A stretch of 64,000 nt of DNA from Vitellaria paradoxa (taxonomy: Eukaryota > Streptophyta > Magnoliopsida > Ericales > Sapotaceae). Both the position numbers and the translations under genes were made by a program. Shown here one piece after another: positions 47,718 through 59,832 of this stretch. The notes beneath the pieces were generated by a model, which did not search any database, was not told the DNA's origin, and saw only the letters and a list, made by a program, of their open reading frames with translations. Every line of letters starts with the position of its first letter. Within the stretch, counting starts at the first letter, position 1. Where the stretch lies: contig CM034237.1 in assembly GCA_019916065.1 (NCBI GenBank), forward strand, positions 58,166,590-58,230,589, in the 5' to 3' direction.

Positions 47718-49330
47718 TGACCGTTCTCTAATTTGGTAGTGGCTCACTCTCAAGTATAAGAGGTCGATTAAGTATATTCTAGGTGAGTCCTAGGTCATCT
47801 TCCACAGGGAGCAAGAGTGGGACCAGATTTTTAGAAAACTTGATTTCAAAAATGCTTACAAAAGTTTTAGAGTGAAAAGAGAAAATTTTGTTTGGAGTTT
47901 TCAAATTGGGGATTAAAATGATGAGTTGAAAATTGAAACCTCAAATTAAACGAAAAACCAAAACACGAAAATGTAAACTTAAATGAATTATGCAAATTGA
48001 ATGTAAGCAAAAATATGTGAAGTGACAACTTGGCTTTAACCTAATCCTGTAATGTCCTCGACGGGCTTAATTCGGATATTTTGTTAACTCAACCTAATTC
48101 TTACACTTGTGCTGGAAGATTTAATAGTCAAAAACCTTTTTTTGTAAGGAGATTGTTAATCTAGAGTTTTGAAATCAAGTTCGAAGTCACCGGGACATGG
48201 AACTGACCTTCGATGAAGTTTAGTTATATCACGGGTGATACGTTTTCAACAATTAATCTAGAATTACAATCTTTATGTTCACAATATTATAAACACATTT
48301 CGATTCGAATTGTCCGAATTCAACTCTTCGATTTCATTACATTCTTAGGTTAAAACCAAGAAAAAGCCCTAGCCTAGCATTGCGAAAGCATTAACGAAGC
48401 TTTTCGAAGAGGAAAACATGTTCATCATGCAATCAACCACGAAAATGTAATATATCAAATTAGGTTTAAACAAATTCAAAACTAAATTCGATACAAACAA
48501 TGGATGTGAAACACTACAAAGCGAAAACAAAAGAACGAAGAAGAAAACAAAGATCTCTTAGTTCAAACGAAATAACCAATTTAACTTACACGTATGATAT
48601 CCATACTTGAGCAATCCCAAAACAAAATCAAAACACTAACCCTAAGTACATAGTGCAATGTAAAAACTCCCTGAAGAACTCTCAAAAAAATAAAGATGTA
48701 AAACATTACGTAGGGTTTCGTCCCTCAGTACATCAGAAATTTGCCCTTTTATATCATTACATAATTCAAGGGCATAAAGGTAAAATTACAACTCAAAACT
48801 TCATTTTGAACATGTGCTAGAAAAGACATCATGGGCGCCCATGGGTAAGTGTGGGGCGCCCATGACTTAGTTGTCTAGGTGTTTGATGAAGTCCTTAGTC
48901 AGCTGCTCAAAAAACCTCTCTCGGTGGGCGCCCATCTGATTCACAGTGGGGTGCCCATGACCAAAATGGGGCACCCATGGATGCATGTGGGGCGCCCATG
49001 ATCAAAGTCGGGTGCCCATGCTGAGTTCTCTCCAAAACATGCTCTCGGTGGGTGCCCATCTGATCTATGGTGGGCCACCCATGCCTCTAGTGGGGCGCCC
49101 ATGGATGAATGTGGGGCGCCCATGTTGCACTGCTTCATCCCCAACTTTAGTTCTTTGCTCTTTTAACTCTCATTTTCATCTTTCTTCCTCTAAAGAAGCT
49201 CTAAACACCTGCAAACATCCACAAGTATGCAAATTAGCTCACTTCATTATAACTTATGAGAGTTACGTAGATAAAACACTTAAAATCCATTGCAAAATCA
49301 TGATGAAATTACATTATATGTGCTCAATCA
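47718..49330 (-). repeat. 5' LTR of element A (1613 bp)
   Basis: On the minus strand it opens TGATTGAGCACATATAATG at 49330 and closes AGAACGGTCA at 47718, directly before the primer site. Between 48830 and 49125 it is packed with GGGCGCCCATG boxes. Only this copy lies in the window. Confidence 0.8.
48830..49125. repeat. Array of GGGCGCCCATG palindromic boxes in the LTR of element A
   Basis: About ten boxes with a perfect or near-perfect GGGCGCCC core, often paired with ~10-12 bases between them (ATGGGCGCCCAT then GGGGCGCCCATGA; GTGGGGCGCCCATGG then GTGGGGCGCCCATG). Variants GGGTGCCC, GGGCACCC and GGGCCACCC look like point changes of the same core. Confidence 0.85.
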
Positions 49331-49393
49331 GTTAGCAAGAGAGTTTAGGAAAAGTATTTCGGTAGAATAACAGTAAGGTAAAGAGTATACATA

Positions 49394-50910
49394 TGATCGA
49401 CCCTAAAATATGTTCGGGTTCTACCTCTCAAGTGCAAGAGGGCAGTCGTACTTTTACCTCGGTGAGTCCGAGGTCGAATTCACAGGGAGCCTATGTTATT
49501 TAGTTTCTAGGCTACAAGGGAAATTTAAAACTTAATGTAACTAAGGTTTGATGTTCAATTGGGAATAAATCCTAAGGTTTTACAGAATCAAAATTTAAGC
49601 TAAAATTAAATTAATTCTATTAAGGAAGTTCAACAATGCAATTTTGTAAATTTAAACTCCAATTAAATTCTAAAATTTAAGGAAAATTAAATATTGCAAA
49701 GAATTAAATTGAATAATGAAACTCAATATTAAAAATGGTTCTTGCTTCAACTCACAAGTCCAAGTATTTCATTACTTCACTCTGGGGTGTTTAGGTTCAT
49801 TTTTGAATTAGGGTTTTGTTTAAAAAGTGTTAAAAATGTTAAAATCGAAGATCAGTACCAGTGATTTCAAGCGAATATGCTTAAAGATCTTTGTTTCCGA
49901 AGGTTTTCTAAACAAACGAAATCAAAATTGAAATTGAATCCCATTTTCAACTTGTTTCGAAAGTGTAAAGAACATTTAACCCAAAAATTAGTATCAGTGA
50001 TTTCAAACGAATATGATTAAAGATTTTTATTTTCGAATGTTTTCGAAACAAGTAAAAATAGGTTTTAAAATCGTGAAACCCTACGCATGTGCTTTTGCAA
50101 CCAATGCGAAGGGTCTACGTACATCCCAGAGTGTTTCATGAACTACCTTTCCTTGATTCGTGAACCAAGAACTAGGGTTTCTACGCTAACATGATTTAAA
50201 CATAACAAAGGCAATAAACATAAGCATGAACATTCAATCTACCACTAGAAAACAATAAATCATATATTAAATAATGAAACAAAAGTCAACTTACATGGAA
50301 AGTAACTCTGAAACTACGTAATGAAAGAGTAGTACAGCGAAGAATAAACAAATGTCGAACAACTCCATAAACCTTCTCTCAAAACAATGTAAAAAACTCT
50401 CAAAACTCTCAAAATCTAAACTAAAAAGAATGGGGAAGAAGCAAAAGTCCTTTGTTCAGCTGTTCAAGATAAATATATAGAGGTTCCTCCATAAATCCTA
50501 AAAGAAACGAAGCAAAAACGCGCGCCTAGCACTTTGCTAGGGTCTGAACCTTTTGGGAAGGGGTTTGGACCCCATAATATCAATTTCTCTAGATTCCTTT
50601 ACTGTGGTCCGGACCCTTTGGGGAGGGTTCGGACCCCAGAACCTTGGTTGCTCCATTTTTCTTTCTCTTTCACTTTGAGTCCTTGGGTTGGTCCAAACCA
50701 TTCTTGATGAAGCTTGAACCACAACTTCTCCTTCGTCTTCTAAGTCCTCTCTAACACTATTAACTTTACTTTTCTCATCCATTTCCCTACAAATAAGATA
50801 ATAAAACTTGTAAGTTACAAAATAATGTCAAAACTTTAAATTTAACCATTCAAATGCATCAAAATGTGTCTAAATATAGAGTTTGTAATTACACTTTTCA
50901 AGTGTAATCA
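49394..50910 (-). repeat. 3' LTR of element B (1517 bp)
   Basis: On the minus strand it opens TGATTACACTTGAAAAGTG at 50910 and closes GGGTCGATCA at 49394. Opening, closing and the stretch GTAGAACCCGAA/TGCACTTGAGAGG match the LTR of element C, so B and C are one family. Palindromic boxes lie at ~50530-50710. Confidence 0.85.
50530..50710. repeat. Paired GGTCCGGACC-type palindromes in the LTR of element B
   Basis: GGTCCGGACC, 10 bases, GGTTCGGACC then CCAGAA (from ~50608); GGTCTGAACC, ~10 bases, GGTTTGGACC then CCATAA (from ~50540); a looser third pair from ~50690. The layout is palindrome, 10-base gap, palindrome. Confidence 0.8.
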
Positions 50911-50924
50911 CACCCCCCAACTTG
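50911..50924 (-). other. Polypurine tract of element B
   Basis: On the minus strand AAGTTGGGGGGTG runs directly into the LTR start at 50910. This is the position where plus-strand DNA synthesis is primed in LTR elements. Confidence 0.75.
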
Positions 50925-52936
50925 AACATTGCTAGTCCCCAGCAATAACTTTATTAAAATGAAATGCAAATGTTACCCTATTTCTCTTTTTGTTGGAAAC
51001 ACGGCTACACTTAGTTACGTGCAACAAACCCTTTAAACCCTTAGGTTCCCCCTAGTGGACGAGTAAGGTCTCGCGAGGGTTTGCAGTGAATCTACCCACA
51101 AAATTCTATGACATGGTTTCAAACTGTCAAAAAGTGATCAAGATCAAAATTGAGTTAAGCTCAAACGTAATAAGTCACAAAATCCAAAGCTATTGCGTGA
51201 TTCCCTTGCACTAAGCATGAATGCATAGACTATCAAGTATAAAGAACGTATGTGCAAAATTGTTTCATTCATTCAACATAGTTTCATGAGCGTAAATGGA
51301 ACTAAGTTTTGACTTCAAATTCTCACAAGATTCCACTCATAAACAAAGGATTTCACTCATCAAGGGTTCACTCATACCTATAGTATACAATGCTATCCTA
51401 GTTGCACATAACCCCACAAATAAGTGAATGAATTGAGTCAAAGATCAAAGTGGACAGCTCATAACCATGTTCCAATGCATGTGTAAGAGATCACACCACA
51501 TAACCTACACAAGACCACTATATGCACAATACAAGAGTTGCTTGCTTAGAATCCACTAGGTCTTTATTTTGGTTGTAACTTGGCCATGGGTAATGGTTTA
51601 CAACAGAAGATATGGAAGTCAAAGCACATGCCTTGGGATAAAGTTGTTTAAGTGCACAAACATCCCAAACTACCCATTCTCTTTCCAACCCAACCAAGGT
51701 CCCAACAAACAACTCATTTGTGCTAAATACTACCTATGGGACAATTTCAAATATTGCAAACAACATATAAGTCCCCCAATTTCGTTTACCAAAGGAGTAA
51801 TAATAATTAATAATTTTTTTTTCTTTTTGGAGAATTGAACACTTCACATACATTCTCATCCCAACATTCATCATCTCTTAACTTCTCAAAAGCTTACATT
51901 CCCAATCCCACATTCCTAACTTAGACTTTGAGGCACTTTCTTAACCCAAGACATATGAGGGTAAGGCTAAAAGTGTGTGAATGGGGTGTAAGGGACAACA
52001 TGTGAGAGGTGAACCAAGAAGAGAAAAATTTACCACACACTTTATTATGAGGCTTCAAGTTGGTTCCTAGGGCAAGTTCATATCAAGGAAGGATAAAAAG
52101 GCCCAAAATAACAAAGAAGGCCTAGCATCATGTCCTAAACTTGCAACAACTCATAATGTACCAAGGGATACTCATGCAAGTGTTTGTAATGCAATTAGTG
52201 CATGGAAATTCATAGTGAAGAGCCACAGAGCTGTGATCATGTGCAACCCCTCAAGAAAAGAATATAAGGCTCAAAAGCTCACCATAGGGGTGTAAGTCTC
52301 TACCTAGTCCAAGAATGCTCAATTAACCAATATTAAAGAAAATCTACTCCTAAGCATATAGTTCTTTTCTATGATAATCAAAAATTTGCACAAGGTAATG
52401 ACACATTCAATTTGAACTAAGTTTCCTATCGAGGTTTGAACAAAATTCAATTATCACTCTTTCACTCTAATCCACAATCAACCAAACCAAAGAGGCAATA
52501 TGTAAGTTTAAATGTGCTAAGTCATATGTTTAAGCTTAAAATTCTCGAAATCTTTCAAAATTTGACAATTTTGACAATTTTCACACAAATGATCATCATG
52601 TGAACTCTACCCCCCAACTTAAACTACACATTGTCCCCAATGTGAGAACTCGAGTGGATATGTGGGTCCGTAGTATGCAAAGTGAACATGATGATGAGCA
52701 TGAAATGATAGCCACAAAAGGCACAAGTAAAAACATAGCACAACTAAAACAAACATGCACCTATTAGTAATTCAAATATATCCCCCCAACCTAGATTAAA
52801 GAAATTATTTATTTTTTTTGAGTTAAATGTATTAACAAATTGAATAATGTAGCAAATACAAGAATAAATATGAAGAAAGAAAAGAAAGATATTACCTCGT
52901 GTTGTCTTCTAAAAGCTGATGAGATGCAAAAAGAAA
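50925..52936 (-). other. Long untranslated tract of element B with extra polypurine-like motifs
   Basis: No supported frame. On the minus strand AAGTTGGGGGGTA lies at ~52611-52623, AGGTTGGGGGGAT at ~52784-52796 and a weaker GAAATTGGGGGAC at ~51771-51783, all like the tract beside the LTR. Confidence 0.6.
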
Positions 52937-53557
52937 TTACAAAGCAATACCAAAAGCTTCATCTTGGTCTAAGTCATTGGGAATTGCAACACCCTCCTTA
53001 TATGTAGTGTCAACCCTTTCTATGTTAGGGATATCTTCTAAAGGTGGCATATCAGTATATCCTGACAAAGAACTGAATTCAGACTCTAAACTAGTATCAG
53101 TGTCTGTGGCATAAGAAGGTGCATCTAACCACTCATTAGCTATAGTTACCTCTGCCCATTCCATCTCTAATAGGAGTTCAAGGTCAACTTCATTCCACCA
53201 TTGGCCATCAAGTAATTGGTTAGGGGTTACATACATCAATGGGGGATATATAAGTGGCAAAGGTAGGGAATTACTCTCTAAAAAATATCTCTCAGGCCAC
53301 CATTCATAGTTAATTTTAGAACTCTCAGATTCACTATCACTAGACAGGTAGGGTGTTGCTTTCCATTTACGTTTATACCCAATTAACAGGTTAAAATTAT
53401 CCTTCTGATTAAAATAGTCATGGTTAGAACCAGACTTGATGTACCTGTTCTTTTCAAAGAGTATACAAAATAAGACATGAAGAACACAGGTAATCAAAAT
53501 CATAAAGTAAAATAAAAAGAATAATTTCAACGACAGCAAGAAGTAATAAGCAAACAT
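52937..53557 (-). CDS. Small ORF of element B with an N-terminal membrane segment (206 aa)
   Basis: It lies 76 bp downstream of the third ORF in the same direction. Residues ~4-33 are strongly hydrophobic (LLSLKLFFLFYFMILITCVL); the rest is hydrophilic and acidic with Ser/Glu runs (SSDSESESSK). No family recognised. Position and membrane segment recall the env-like ORFs described for Athila elements, but nothing here shows fusion-protein features. The first ~35 codons may instead be intron or leader sequence. Confidence 0.4.
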   Translation of the reverse strand: MFAYYFLLSLKLFFLFYFMILITCVLHVLFCILFEKNRYIKSGSNHDYFNQKDNFNLLIGYKRKWKATPYLSSDSESESSKINYEWWPERYFLESNSLPLPLIYPPLMYVTPNQLLDGQWWNEVDLELLLEMEWAEVTIANEWLDAPSYATDTDTSLESEFSSLSGYTDMPPLEDIPNIERVDTTYKEGVAIPNDLDQDEAFGIAL

Positions 53558-53633
53558 GATTAAGCAAAAATATCAAAATGACAAAGTTAAACATAAACAT
53601 ACATCCATCTCAAAAAAGATAAGAAAATAACAA

Positions 53634-54734
53634 TCATTGAGGAGGTGGAGGTAGATGAGACTCTCTGATGTAGTCCAAGACGCTCTGTAGGAGGTGTCCA
53701 TGGGTCTGTTGGCTCTGGTGGATACACTGAAGGAGTTGGTGGTCTGCTTCCTGATTTTGCTCCATAACACTGATACGCTCAGCCAGTGCCCCTATTTGAT
53801 CAGCTAAGTCTTCATTAGTAACCTCCTCATCTTCCACTTCTGGCTCCTCTGAGGCTTGGGAAGGTTCACTCTGACTTTCAGGCTCATCTACCTTCATCTT
53901 CTTTTGGGAGATTATGCTTCGGGATTTGACATAAGACGTGATATTGAAAGGGTGCAAACCAGCGACTATGGGTGAATCATCAGTAATACGAGCTCCCTTC
54001 CTTCTGAATATTTCTGTGAGCGCTCCACCAAAACGTAATGCAGTTAAAGCACTAGGGTGCTCACAGGTATACGCCACTTGGTGCCAAAAATAGAAAGGCA
54101 AGTCAATTGTCAATCCCATCCCAATAGCATAAATCAATTTAGCTCTAATGCGGGTGCAATCAGAGTTCCCATTCTGAGGCAGCAAGTTTGTGCAAGAAAA
54201 CATGTGCAGTGCCCAATATTTGTCCTTAAGTACAGATACTGGCTTCCTATACTCTGCACCCCATTCATGTTCTTTTAACAAAATCTCAGAAGCTATGGCA
54301 GGGAATGATGGAGTCCCTTCAGAAGGATAAGTGAACTCTGGGTTTTCAACTCTAGGTGTTTGGAAAACTTGTGCAAAGTCATCGGGGGTTAAGATAATCT
54401 CAACCCCTCTAACCCAACTAACAAGGCGTTCTCTACCTCTTCTTCTGATGATAGACCCCTCTCTGAAATTGGCAAAGAATTCCTTTACTAAATCTAATAT
54501 ACAATAAGCATGGAATCTTGCCACATTAAGCCACTGCCTACCTTCAAAATTCTGCTCAAGCATTAACTCTTCTCTCCTAAAATGATCAATTTGCCAAAAT
54601 CTCTCAATCACCACTGACTTACATGACCAAGTGTCATCATATCTCTTATCAGCGTCCTCCGTCCAGAATCTACTCCTATCAAATGAACTTGACCCCAGTT
54701 GTCTATTTGCAGGTCTTTTTATTCTTGGAGCCAT
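53634..54734 (-). CDS. Third ORF of element B (putative plant transposon protein type), intact
   Basis: The start is the ATG at 54734 (MAPRIKRPANR); open for 366 codons. It reads RFWTEDADKRYDDTW, EEIILT-like and FAQVFQTP stretches, then YWALHMFSCTNLLPQ, IRAKLIYAIGMGLTIDLPFY and FGGALTEIFRRKG. A Glu-rich coiled-coil-like tail (ALAERISVMEQNQ) and PPPPQ end it. It is colinear with the broken third ORF of element A. The domain is widespread in plant retrotransposons; its function is not known. It is intact, unlike gag and pol of the same copy. Confidence 0.75.
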   Translation of the reverse strand: MAPRIKRPANRQLGSSSFDRSRFWTEDADKRYDDTWSCKSVVIERFWQIDHFRREELMLEQNFEGRQWLNVARFHAYCILDLVKEFFANFREGSIIRRRGRERLVSWVRGVEIILTPDDFAQVFQTPRVENPEFTYPSEGTPSFPAIASEILLKEHEWGAEYRKPVSVLKDKYWALHMFSCTNLLPQNGNSDCTRIRAKLIYAIGMGLTIDLPFYFWHQVAYTCEHPSALTALRFGGALTEIFRRKGARITDDSPIVAGLHPFNITSYVKSRSIISQKKMKVDEPESQSEPSQASEEPEVEDEEVTNEDLADQIGALAERISVMEQNQEADHQLLQCIHQSQQTHGHLLQSVLDYIRESHLPPPPQ

Positions 54735-55436
54735 AGGAGTTACAAAAAATTCAAAGAAATAATTCAATTAACTACTTCGCAATCCTTATGTCCACACAAG
54801 TTCAGCTTATTCTATGAAACAAAACTGAAACTTGAAACTAGGATGAATGTATGTAATGAAAATGGTCCATATGACCATTCATCATTCACCATGAATGGGT
54901 CAATGCCATAAACTTAGTGGCTATACACCCTTCCACCAAAGATGGGTCCTCTAGCACCATACATCAACTTAATCAAAAGATTTTTAATTTCACTTGCAAG
55001 AAAAGGATTTTGAAGATAGGAAGATCCAAAACCAAGCTAGAGTTTGAGGGTTCTTTGAACCCTTGGACCTTATTGTGACCCACTGGTAAAGAGAGTGATA
55101 GGTAGGAAGAAAATAACTCAAAATGAGGGATTCATGTCTACCCAACATGAAAAACACCAAATAAAGCTTCATGAAGCCACAAATCAAGAACCCTTGGTGC
55201 TTTGAAGCTTAGGTTCAAAGAGAATGAACAAACAACAACCTATGGCTCGAATGGAAGAAGAAGAATACCTTATGAAGTTTAAACAAAAAGATTGAGGTCG
55301 AAAATCACTTAGATGGACCTTGGGATAGCCGATTCTTGAAGGATTTTTCAATTATTGGAAGTGGGCTTGAGAGGATTTGGAGTTTGGAAGAGAAGAATGG
55401 AGGTTTGAAGTGGCCGAATGGGGGTTAAATCGGGTT

Positions 55437-55640
55437 ATAGGGTCCAGACCATTTGCAGATGGTCCAGACCACAGAATAGTCCTTCTTCACTTTTGGTCAA
55501 TCAAGCTTCCTGTGGTCCAGACCGTTTAGCAAGGGGCCCGGACCACAGAAGGGTCTCCTCTACAAGTTTTAGCTAAATCAGCTCACTGTGGTCTAGAACA
55601 TTTGATTAAGGGGTCCAAACCACAGGATGGGACATTCTAA
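55437..55640. repeat. Paired GGTCCAGACC-type palindromes in the pol-ORF3 spacer of element B
   Basis: Three pairs: GGTCCAGACC, 10 bases, GGTCCAGACC then ACAGAA (from ~55441); GGTCCAGACC, ~10 bases, GGCCCGGACC then ACAGAA (from ~55514); GGTCTAGAAC, ~10 bases, GGTCCAAACC then ACAGGA (from ~55590). This repeats the layout seen in the LTR of the same element. Confidence 0.8.
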
Positions 55641-55962
55641 AACTACTTTATGTTGTGTTAATCACCCAACAAAGACCTAAACTCAAAAATAAAAATCCTA
55701 AAACAAAGAAAAGAAAAAGAAAACTTATCCTAATCCTAACTATGATTAATCCTAACTATGATACAACTACAACCACGTCCTAATTCCATTTCACTCATAA
55801 GGGGGAGGGATCTAAAAGATCCCAGGTTTCAATTTCCGCTACAAAGTTTTCTAAGTATGGTTTGAGACGATGGCCATTAACCTTAAAAGTGGTATTATTT
55901 TGTGGGTTGTGAACCTCGCACACACTATGACCTAAGACGGAAAGGATGATAAAGGGACCACA

Positions 55963-58900
55963 CTACCTAGATCGAAGCTTCCCTGGGAAAAGATGTAGTC
56001 TTGAATCATACATTAAAACCTTTTGGCCAACATAGAAGGATTTCCTACAAATATGCTTGTCATGTAATTCCTTCATCTTAGCCTTGGCAAGTTTTGCATT
56101 TTCAAAAGCGTCATTTCTTAATTCTTCAAGTTCATTGAGTTGAAACTTTCGAAATACATCGGCATCATCTATACTTTCATTAAATTGTTGGATTGCCCAA
56201 TAGGCCCTATTTTCCATCTCAACGGGTAAGTGACAAGCCTTGTCATAAACAAGACGATAGGGATATGTACCCAAAATGGTTTTGTAAGCCGTCCGATATG
56301 CCCACAATGTATCCACAAGTCTTAAAGACAAATCTTTTCGAGTGGGATTAACGGTCTTTTCAAGAATTGCTTTGATCTCCCTATTTGCTAATTCAACTTG
56401 GCCACTATTTTGTGGGTGGTAAGCAGTTCCCACTTTGTGCGTCACACCATATTTACACATTAGGATACCAATAGGTTTATTGCAAAAATGCTTGCCTCCA
56501 TCACAAATGATTGCTCGTGGCATCCCGAAACAAGAAAAGATATGTTCTTTTAAGAACTTGACCACCACTCGGTAATCATTAGTGCGAGTGGCAATGGCCT
56601 CTACCCATTTTGACACATAATCTATGGCCACTAGGATGTATTCAAAACCAAATGACTTAGGGAATGGCCCCATGAAGTCTATGCCCCAACAATCAAAAAT
56701 TTTCAATACAATCATCAGGTTTTGAGGCATCTCATTACGTCTAGATAGGGCTCCTAAGCGTTGGCAACGGTCACATCTCAAGTAATATTCATGTACATCT
56801 TTAAACATGGAAAGCCAATAAAATCCGCATTGAAGAATCTTAACGGTGGTATTCTTTGAAAAAAAGTGGCCTCCACAAGCTAAGGTGTGACAAAACTCAA
56901 TAACACTATGAATTTCATTATCAAGGATGCATCGTCTCACATTTTGATCTGGACAATACTTGTAAAGGTAAGGTTCGTCCCAAAAGAAATTACGAACATT
57001 ACGTAAGAATTTACCTTTATCAATCTTTGTCCAATGTGAAGGCATCTGCCCAGTCACTAAGAAGTTGGCTATATCTGCATACAAAGGAAGTTGGATGGGA
57101 GGATTGGTGCTAATATGTATAATATGCTCGTCAGGGAAATGCTCGTTAATAGGTAGGTCACTAGAGTTGGACACAAGATGAGATAACCTAGACAGATGGT
57201 CAGCTACCACATTCTCTACTCCTTTCTTGTCCTTGATTTCCAAATCAAACTCTTGGAGGAGCAGCATCCATCTAATTAGACGGGGTTTTGCCTCTTGCTT
57301 GGAAAGAAGATATTTCAAGGCTGCGTGGTCTGTAAACACTGTGACGTGAGAACCTATCAAATACGACCTAAACTTATCTAGGGCAAAAACTACTGCTAGA
57401 AGCTCTTTTTCAGTGGTAGTATAGTTAACTTAAGCTTCATTCAAGGTCTTACTAGCGTAGTAAATAACATAAGGTTTTCTTTATTTTCATTGCCCTAAAA
57501 CTGCACCCACTACAAAATCAGTAGCATCACACATAAGCTCGAATGGTAGAGACCAATCTAGGCTTTACATAATAGGAGCAGTGGTGAGCAATTGTTTAAT
57601 TCTATCAAATGCCTCTTAGCATGATGTTGTCCAATCAAATGGAACATCATTAGACAATAGAGAGCATAGGGGGCGGGCAATGGAACTAAAGGACTGAATG
57701 AATTGCTGGTAAAATCGAGCATGTCCCAGGAATGATCTTACGTCCTTCACACATCGAGGGGTAGGTAAGTTTTGAATAAGTTCCACTTTAGCTTTGTCTA
57801 TTTCAATTCCTCGACATGATACTATATGCCCCAAAACAATCCCCTGTTGTACCATAAAATGGCACTTTTCCCAGTTTAACACCAAATTACTCTCTTCACA
57901 TCTTACTAACACTTTTTCAAGATTGATTAAGCACTCATCAAAAGTATCTCCATAAACGGAAAAGTCATCCATAAAAACCTCTAAGAACCTTCAACCATAT
58001 CACTAAAAATACTCATTACACACCTTTGAAAAGTCACAGGTGCGTTACATAGCCCAAATGGCATGCGTCTATACGCAAAAGTGCCAAAGGGACATGTGAA
58101 GGTGGTCTTCTCTTGGTCCTCTAATGCTATTTCAACCTGATTATACCCCAAGTATCCATCAAGAAAACAATAAAAAGATCTTCCCGCTACTCTTTCAAGT
58201 ACTTGGTCTAGAAAGAGAAGTGGGAAATGGTCCTTGTGTGTTACTGCATTCAACCGCCTATAGTCAATACACATACGCCACCTAGTCTGGGTGCGTTGAG
58301 GTACTGACTCTCCTTTCTCATTTTCTACTACAGTGACACCAGACTTTTTAGGAACCACCTGAGTGGAGCTCACCCACTTTGAGTCAGAGATGGAGTAAAT
58401 GATACTTGCATCAAGCAATTTAAGCACTTTCTCTTTTACCACTTCTTTCACGTTGGGGTTTAATCTTCTTTGCATTTGCCTTATTGGTTTGGTCTCATCT
58501 TCAAGGTATATATGATGAGTACACACTAAGGGACTAATACCTCGAAGATCAGCCACTGTCCATCCCAAGGCCCTTCGATGAGCACTCAAGACTTCTAGTA
58601 ACTTCTTTTCCTGAACTTCTTCTAACCTTGAAGAAATGACCACTGGGAATGTGTCACCTTCTCCTAGAAATGCATATTTTAGTTCACTGGGTAAAGGTTT
58701 CCTAGGGAACACGAAGGACATTCCACTGATGGTTTGGGTTTAATCAAGGATGGTTTTAAAGATTCAAACACAGATACCGAACTATTAATTGCCATAACCT
58801 CGTCTCTATCACTTATTACTTCGTCACTCTCCACAGAGTTCTCTCTATCTAAAGCCTCGCAGATTTCACTTCTTACTAAAGCTCATTCTATGGGATCCTC

Positions 58901-59832
58901 AATATAATTCTTCTTAAAGTATTGCTCACTTAAAGCATGAATCACATCCATCTCCCTAACATCCTCAAATTCTCCCATTTGTTTCCCTACCTTAAAAATG
59001 TTCATTTCTACGGTCATATTCCCAAAAGATAGCTTCATAATCCCGCTTCTACAATTAATCACAGCATTAGCAATAGCGAGGAATGGTCTACCTAAGATCA
59101 CTGGAATGGAATGGGAAGGATTTTGAATAGGTTGGGTGTCCAAAACTATGAAATCAACGGGAAAGTAGAATTTGTCTACTTGAACTAACACATCCTCTAC
59201 TATACCTCTTGGCATTTTGACTGAGCGGTTAGCCAACTGCAAAGTTATCCTAGTAGGTTTCAGTTCATCTAATCCTAATTGTTTGTAAATCATATAAGGC
59301 AATAGGTTGACACTAGCACGAGGTCAAGTAGAGCTTTATCAATGATGCGATCCCCTATTCCACATGAAATTGTTGGACAACCAGGATCTTTATATTTGGG
59401 AGGTGTATCACGCTGGATAATGGCACAAACTTATTCAGTCAAGAAAGCTTTTTCCTTGACATTAAGCTTTCTCTTAATAGTACACATATCCATAAGAAAC
59501 TTAGTTTAAGACGGATTCTGCTTAATGGCCTCAAGTAATTGGATGTTGATTCTTACTTGTTTAAAAACCTCCGAAATCTCAGAATTCAACATCTCATTCT
59601 TTCCCTTTCCTAACCTTTGAGGGAATGGTGGTCGAGGTGTGTAACTATCTATTTCTTTCTCATGCCTACCCGAAGTTCCCATAATAGGTTCTCTCACTCT
59701 CTCTTTACTCTTTGCATCTTTTTCACTATTCTTACTCTCAACTATTGGCTTCTTACTATTACTGGTTTCTCCCTCTTTCTTTTTCTCAAACTCTACCTCA
59801 CTCGGCTCTTCTACCTCCTCACTACATTTCAT
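55963..59832 (-). pseudogene. Pol polyprotein of element B, frameshifted
   Basis: Protease region at ~59302-58883 (frame lost around its active-site Asp near 59320). RT part 1 at 58721-57981 ends just before the catalytic motif through a 1-base loss near 57990; RT part 2 from 57972 contains MDDFSVYG. RNase H, zinc region and integrase are in one 465-codon frame, 57360-55963: [49 protein letters not shown]. More breaks lie near 57616 and 57430. Close relative of the pol of element A, with an integrase frame that is still whole. Confidence 0.85.

Larger units (their letters stand above)
39993..49330 (-). mobile_element. Athila-like Ty3/gypsy retrotransposon A (5' LTR present, 3' end missing)
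   Basis: Order in the element direction: LTR 49330-47718, primer site 47711-47695, gag 47490-46234, pol 45657-41857, spacer with palindromes, third ORF 40966-39993. The third ORF stops matching at ~39993, where AT-rich DNA begins, and no 3' LTR follows. Gag and pol are broken by frameshifts and stops. The bases just outside the 5' LTR are GTTAG (49331-49335). Only 63 bp separate it from element B. Confidence 0.85.

Noticed and set aside
48941..49335. Frames on both strands in the LTR of element A
   Set aside because: They arise from the GGGCGCCCATG boxes; LTR sequence is not coding.
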